Of a DNA stretch of 7,374 nucleotides, positions 6,214 through 7,374 are shown one piece after another; position 1 is the stretch's first letter, and each line of letters begins with the position of its first letter. The position numbers and the translations under genes are program-made. Source of the stretch: Ignavibacteriales bacterium (GTDB lineage: Bacteria; Bacteroidota; Ignavibacteria; UBA10030); assembly GCA_016218005.1 (NCBI GenBank), contig JACRFF010000300.1:1-7374 (forward strand). Reading direction: 5' to 3'. Below the pieces are notes generated by a model, which was not told where the DNA came from, searched no databases, and saw nothing but the letters and a program-made list of their open reading frames with translations.

Positions 6214-7374
6214 ATCTTGCCGTCGGTATTGCCGATGCTCATCCCGGCTGGGAACTCTTGCTGAAGCAAGAGGGTGTTCCGTACTCTCTGGTGGCCGATC
6301 TTCCAAGAGCGGATACGTATGCCGTCATCGTTGCAGGCAATAGGCTGGATTACCGTCAGTCAAAATTTCTGAATACATTTCTTGAGGATGGCGGCGCGCT
6401 CTTGTGTTCAACGCGAGCCTTTGCATGCCTGTCCCTGCCCGCTTCGCCGGAGCTTCTCGCCTTGTCTCCGACCAGCCTCGACGAGTCTAGGCGGGCGAGT
6501 CGGAGCGGGCAGCGAGGCGAGCAGGCGGGCGGTAGGCAGGCTTCCTTCCAACGATGCCGCTACACCGGAGATTTTGTGGAGTATGTTGTCGGAGGAGATG
6601 AAGGGCCTTTTCGCTCTATCGGTGTTGTTGACATTTCTCGAGGCTGTCAAATTCTTCCTCAAGCTAATGCGTTGCGCACGAATCACGGAACGCCGTCGGC
6701 CTATGTGGGGTCTATCGGCAGGGGTTCCATCGTTGTGCTTCCGTTCGATCCGGCAGAGACGATGTTGTACGATGATTCTCTCACGAAGTCATTCTACAGT
6801 AAAGAAAAGCGATTGCCGTTTGAGCGCGTGGCAACATTGCACAAAGGAGGTGTGGCGCGCATCGTCCGCTCGGCGCTGCAATACCTTTTTGCGCAGCGTG
6901 GATTGCCGTATTGCCACTCGTGGTACTATCCTGGGTCGGAACCGACACTATTCTTGTTTCGAGTCGATACCGACCACGGAACGGAGGAACGCATTCGGCA
7001 GCTTGCTTCGCTTGCTCAACGGCGGCAAATTCCCTTTACGTGGTTCGTCGATGTACAAAGTCAACAGTTCCACTTGAACGTATTCAAGGAGCTTCAAGGA
7101 CACGAGGTGGCAGTGCACGGCTATGAGCATCGAGTGTTTTCGCGGAAACAAGAGTTCGAACGCGACCTGCGAACGGCGCTGTCGGAGTTAGAGCGTTCCG
7201 GCCTGCATCCCGAAGGCGTTGCCGCCCCGTACGGCGCGTGGACACATTCGCTGGGCGAGGCAATGCAGTCATGCCGATTTCAATATTCGTCGGAGTTTTC
7301 GTACGACTATGACAGCCTTCCCGGATATCCGCTTCTTTCGATTGGAGCGAGCGACGTGTTGCAAATTCCCATCC
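6210..7374 (+). CDS. NodB-type polysaccharide deacetylase with N-terminal GATase-like domain (C-terminus cut by window edge)
   Basis: The frame is open from the ATG at 6210 to the window end, giving 388 visible codons. From about residue 248 it is a polysaccharide deacetylase: LFRVDTDHG supplies the paired aspartates D253 and D255, VHGYEH supplies the metal histidines H303 and H307, and APYG (339-342) stands for the third motif. This family removes N-acetyl or O-acetyl groups from glycans with a divalent metal. Residues of about 1-70 and 150-190 (YAVIVAGNR, LEDGGALLCS, GRGSIVVLPFD) look like an alpha/beta class-I amidotransferase-like domain of unknown role. No signal peptide is seen. Roughly residues 73-111 come from a GC-rich inverted-repeat segment (6427-6541) and look foreign, but the frame is kept. 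The start overlaps the flippase stop (ATGA). Deacetylation of the exported glycan is the likely job. Confidence 0.85.
   Translation, partial: MNLAVGIADAHPGWELLLKQEGVPYSLVADLPRADTYAVIVAGNRLDYRQSKFLNTFLEDGGALLCSTRAFACLSLPASPELLALSPTSLDESRRASRSGQRGEQAGGRQASFQRCRYTGDFVEYVVGGDEGPFRSIGVVDISRGCQILPQANALRTNHGTPSAYVGSIGRGSIVVLPFDPAETMLYDDSLTKSFYSKEKRLPFERVATLHKGGVARIVRSALQYLFAQRGLPYCHSWYYPGSEPTLFLFRVDTDHGTEERIRQLASLAQRRQIPFTWFVDVQSQQFHLNVFKELQGHEVAVHGYEHRVFSRKQEFERDLRTALSELERSGLHPEGVAAPYGAWTHSLGEAMQSCRFQYSSEFSYDYDSLPGYPLLSIGASDVLQIPI
6427..6541 (+). repeat. GC-rich imperfect inverted-repeat element inside the deacetylase gene
   Basis: About 73% of bases 6431-6540 are G or C (80 of 110), well above the flanks. 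Nested inverted arms are seen: GCCTG (6427-6431) with CAGGC (6537-6541), CTGCCCGC (6435-6442) with GCGGGCAG (6505-6512), CTCGCCT (6456-6462) with AGGCGAG (6515-6521), and CTCCGAC (6466-6472) with GTCGGAG (6499-6505). These arms are not all compatible in one fold. The segment encodes low-complexity residues rich in S, R, G, Q and A, without a stop. The ends are approximate, and no convincing target duplication was found. It probably inserted into the gene, but a native divergent loop cannot be excluded. Confidence 0.55.

Noticed and set aside
6382..7077. Plus-strand open frame of 231 codons overlapping the deacetylase
   Set aside because: The overlapping frame starting at 6210 carries the deacetylase motifs and runs to the window end. 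The 231-codon frame has no recognisable domain.

Overview
The window is about 7.4 kb of a bacterial chromosome with moderate GC. It holds seven genes, two of them cut by the window edges. The gene content suggests a Gram-negative-type bacterium: an exported DsbD/TlpA-type thiol relay, a DUF2721 membrane protein and a lipid-linked-glycan flippase operon. Weak or absent Shine-Dalgarno sequences at several starts would fit the Bacteroidota/Ignavibacteriota/Chlorobiota side of the tree or an uncultured relative. That placement is an inference, because no taxonomic marker is present.

Left block, minus strand (1-1881): an exported TlpA/ResA-like thioredoxin is followed after 34 nt by a DsbD-family transmembrane thiol:disulfide reductase that runs off the left edge. 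Together they would carry electrons from cytoplasmic thioredoxin across the inner membrane to periplasmic disulfides. A 176-nt divergent intergenic region (1882-2057) carries two perfect palindromes (12 and 14 bp), each lying on a candidate promoter.

Right block, plus strand (2058-7374): a BadF/BadG-type (N-acetylglucosamine-like) kinase overlaps a DUF2721 membrane protein by an ATGA. After a 96-nt gap come a GT4 glycosyltransferase, a MOP-superfamily (Wzx-like) flippase and a NodB-type polysaccharide deacetylase (cut at the right edge), each joined to the next by an ATGA overlap. The last three look like part of a surface-glycan assembly operon: sugar transfer, flipping of the lipid-linked glycan, and N-deacetylation of the glycan.

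The most unusual feature is inside this operon. The flippase gene contains a 182-bp inserted element with 13-bp perfect terminal inverted repeats, a 4-bp direct duplication (TTTA), two internal hairpins and a 27-nt palindrome. The net insertion is 186 bp, exactly 62 codons. It keeps the frame, has no stop, and sits in the loop between the two halves of the flippase. The next gene, the deacetylase, carries a second GC-rich inverted-repeat segment of about 115 bp that is also read through without a stop. This resembles protein-coding palindromic repeats of the Rickettsia RPE kind, but in an unrelated setting.
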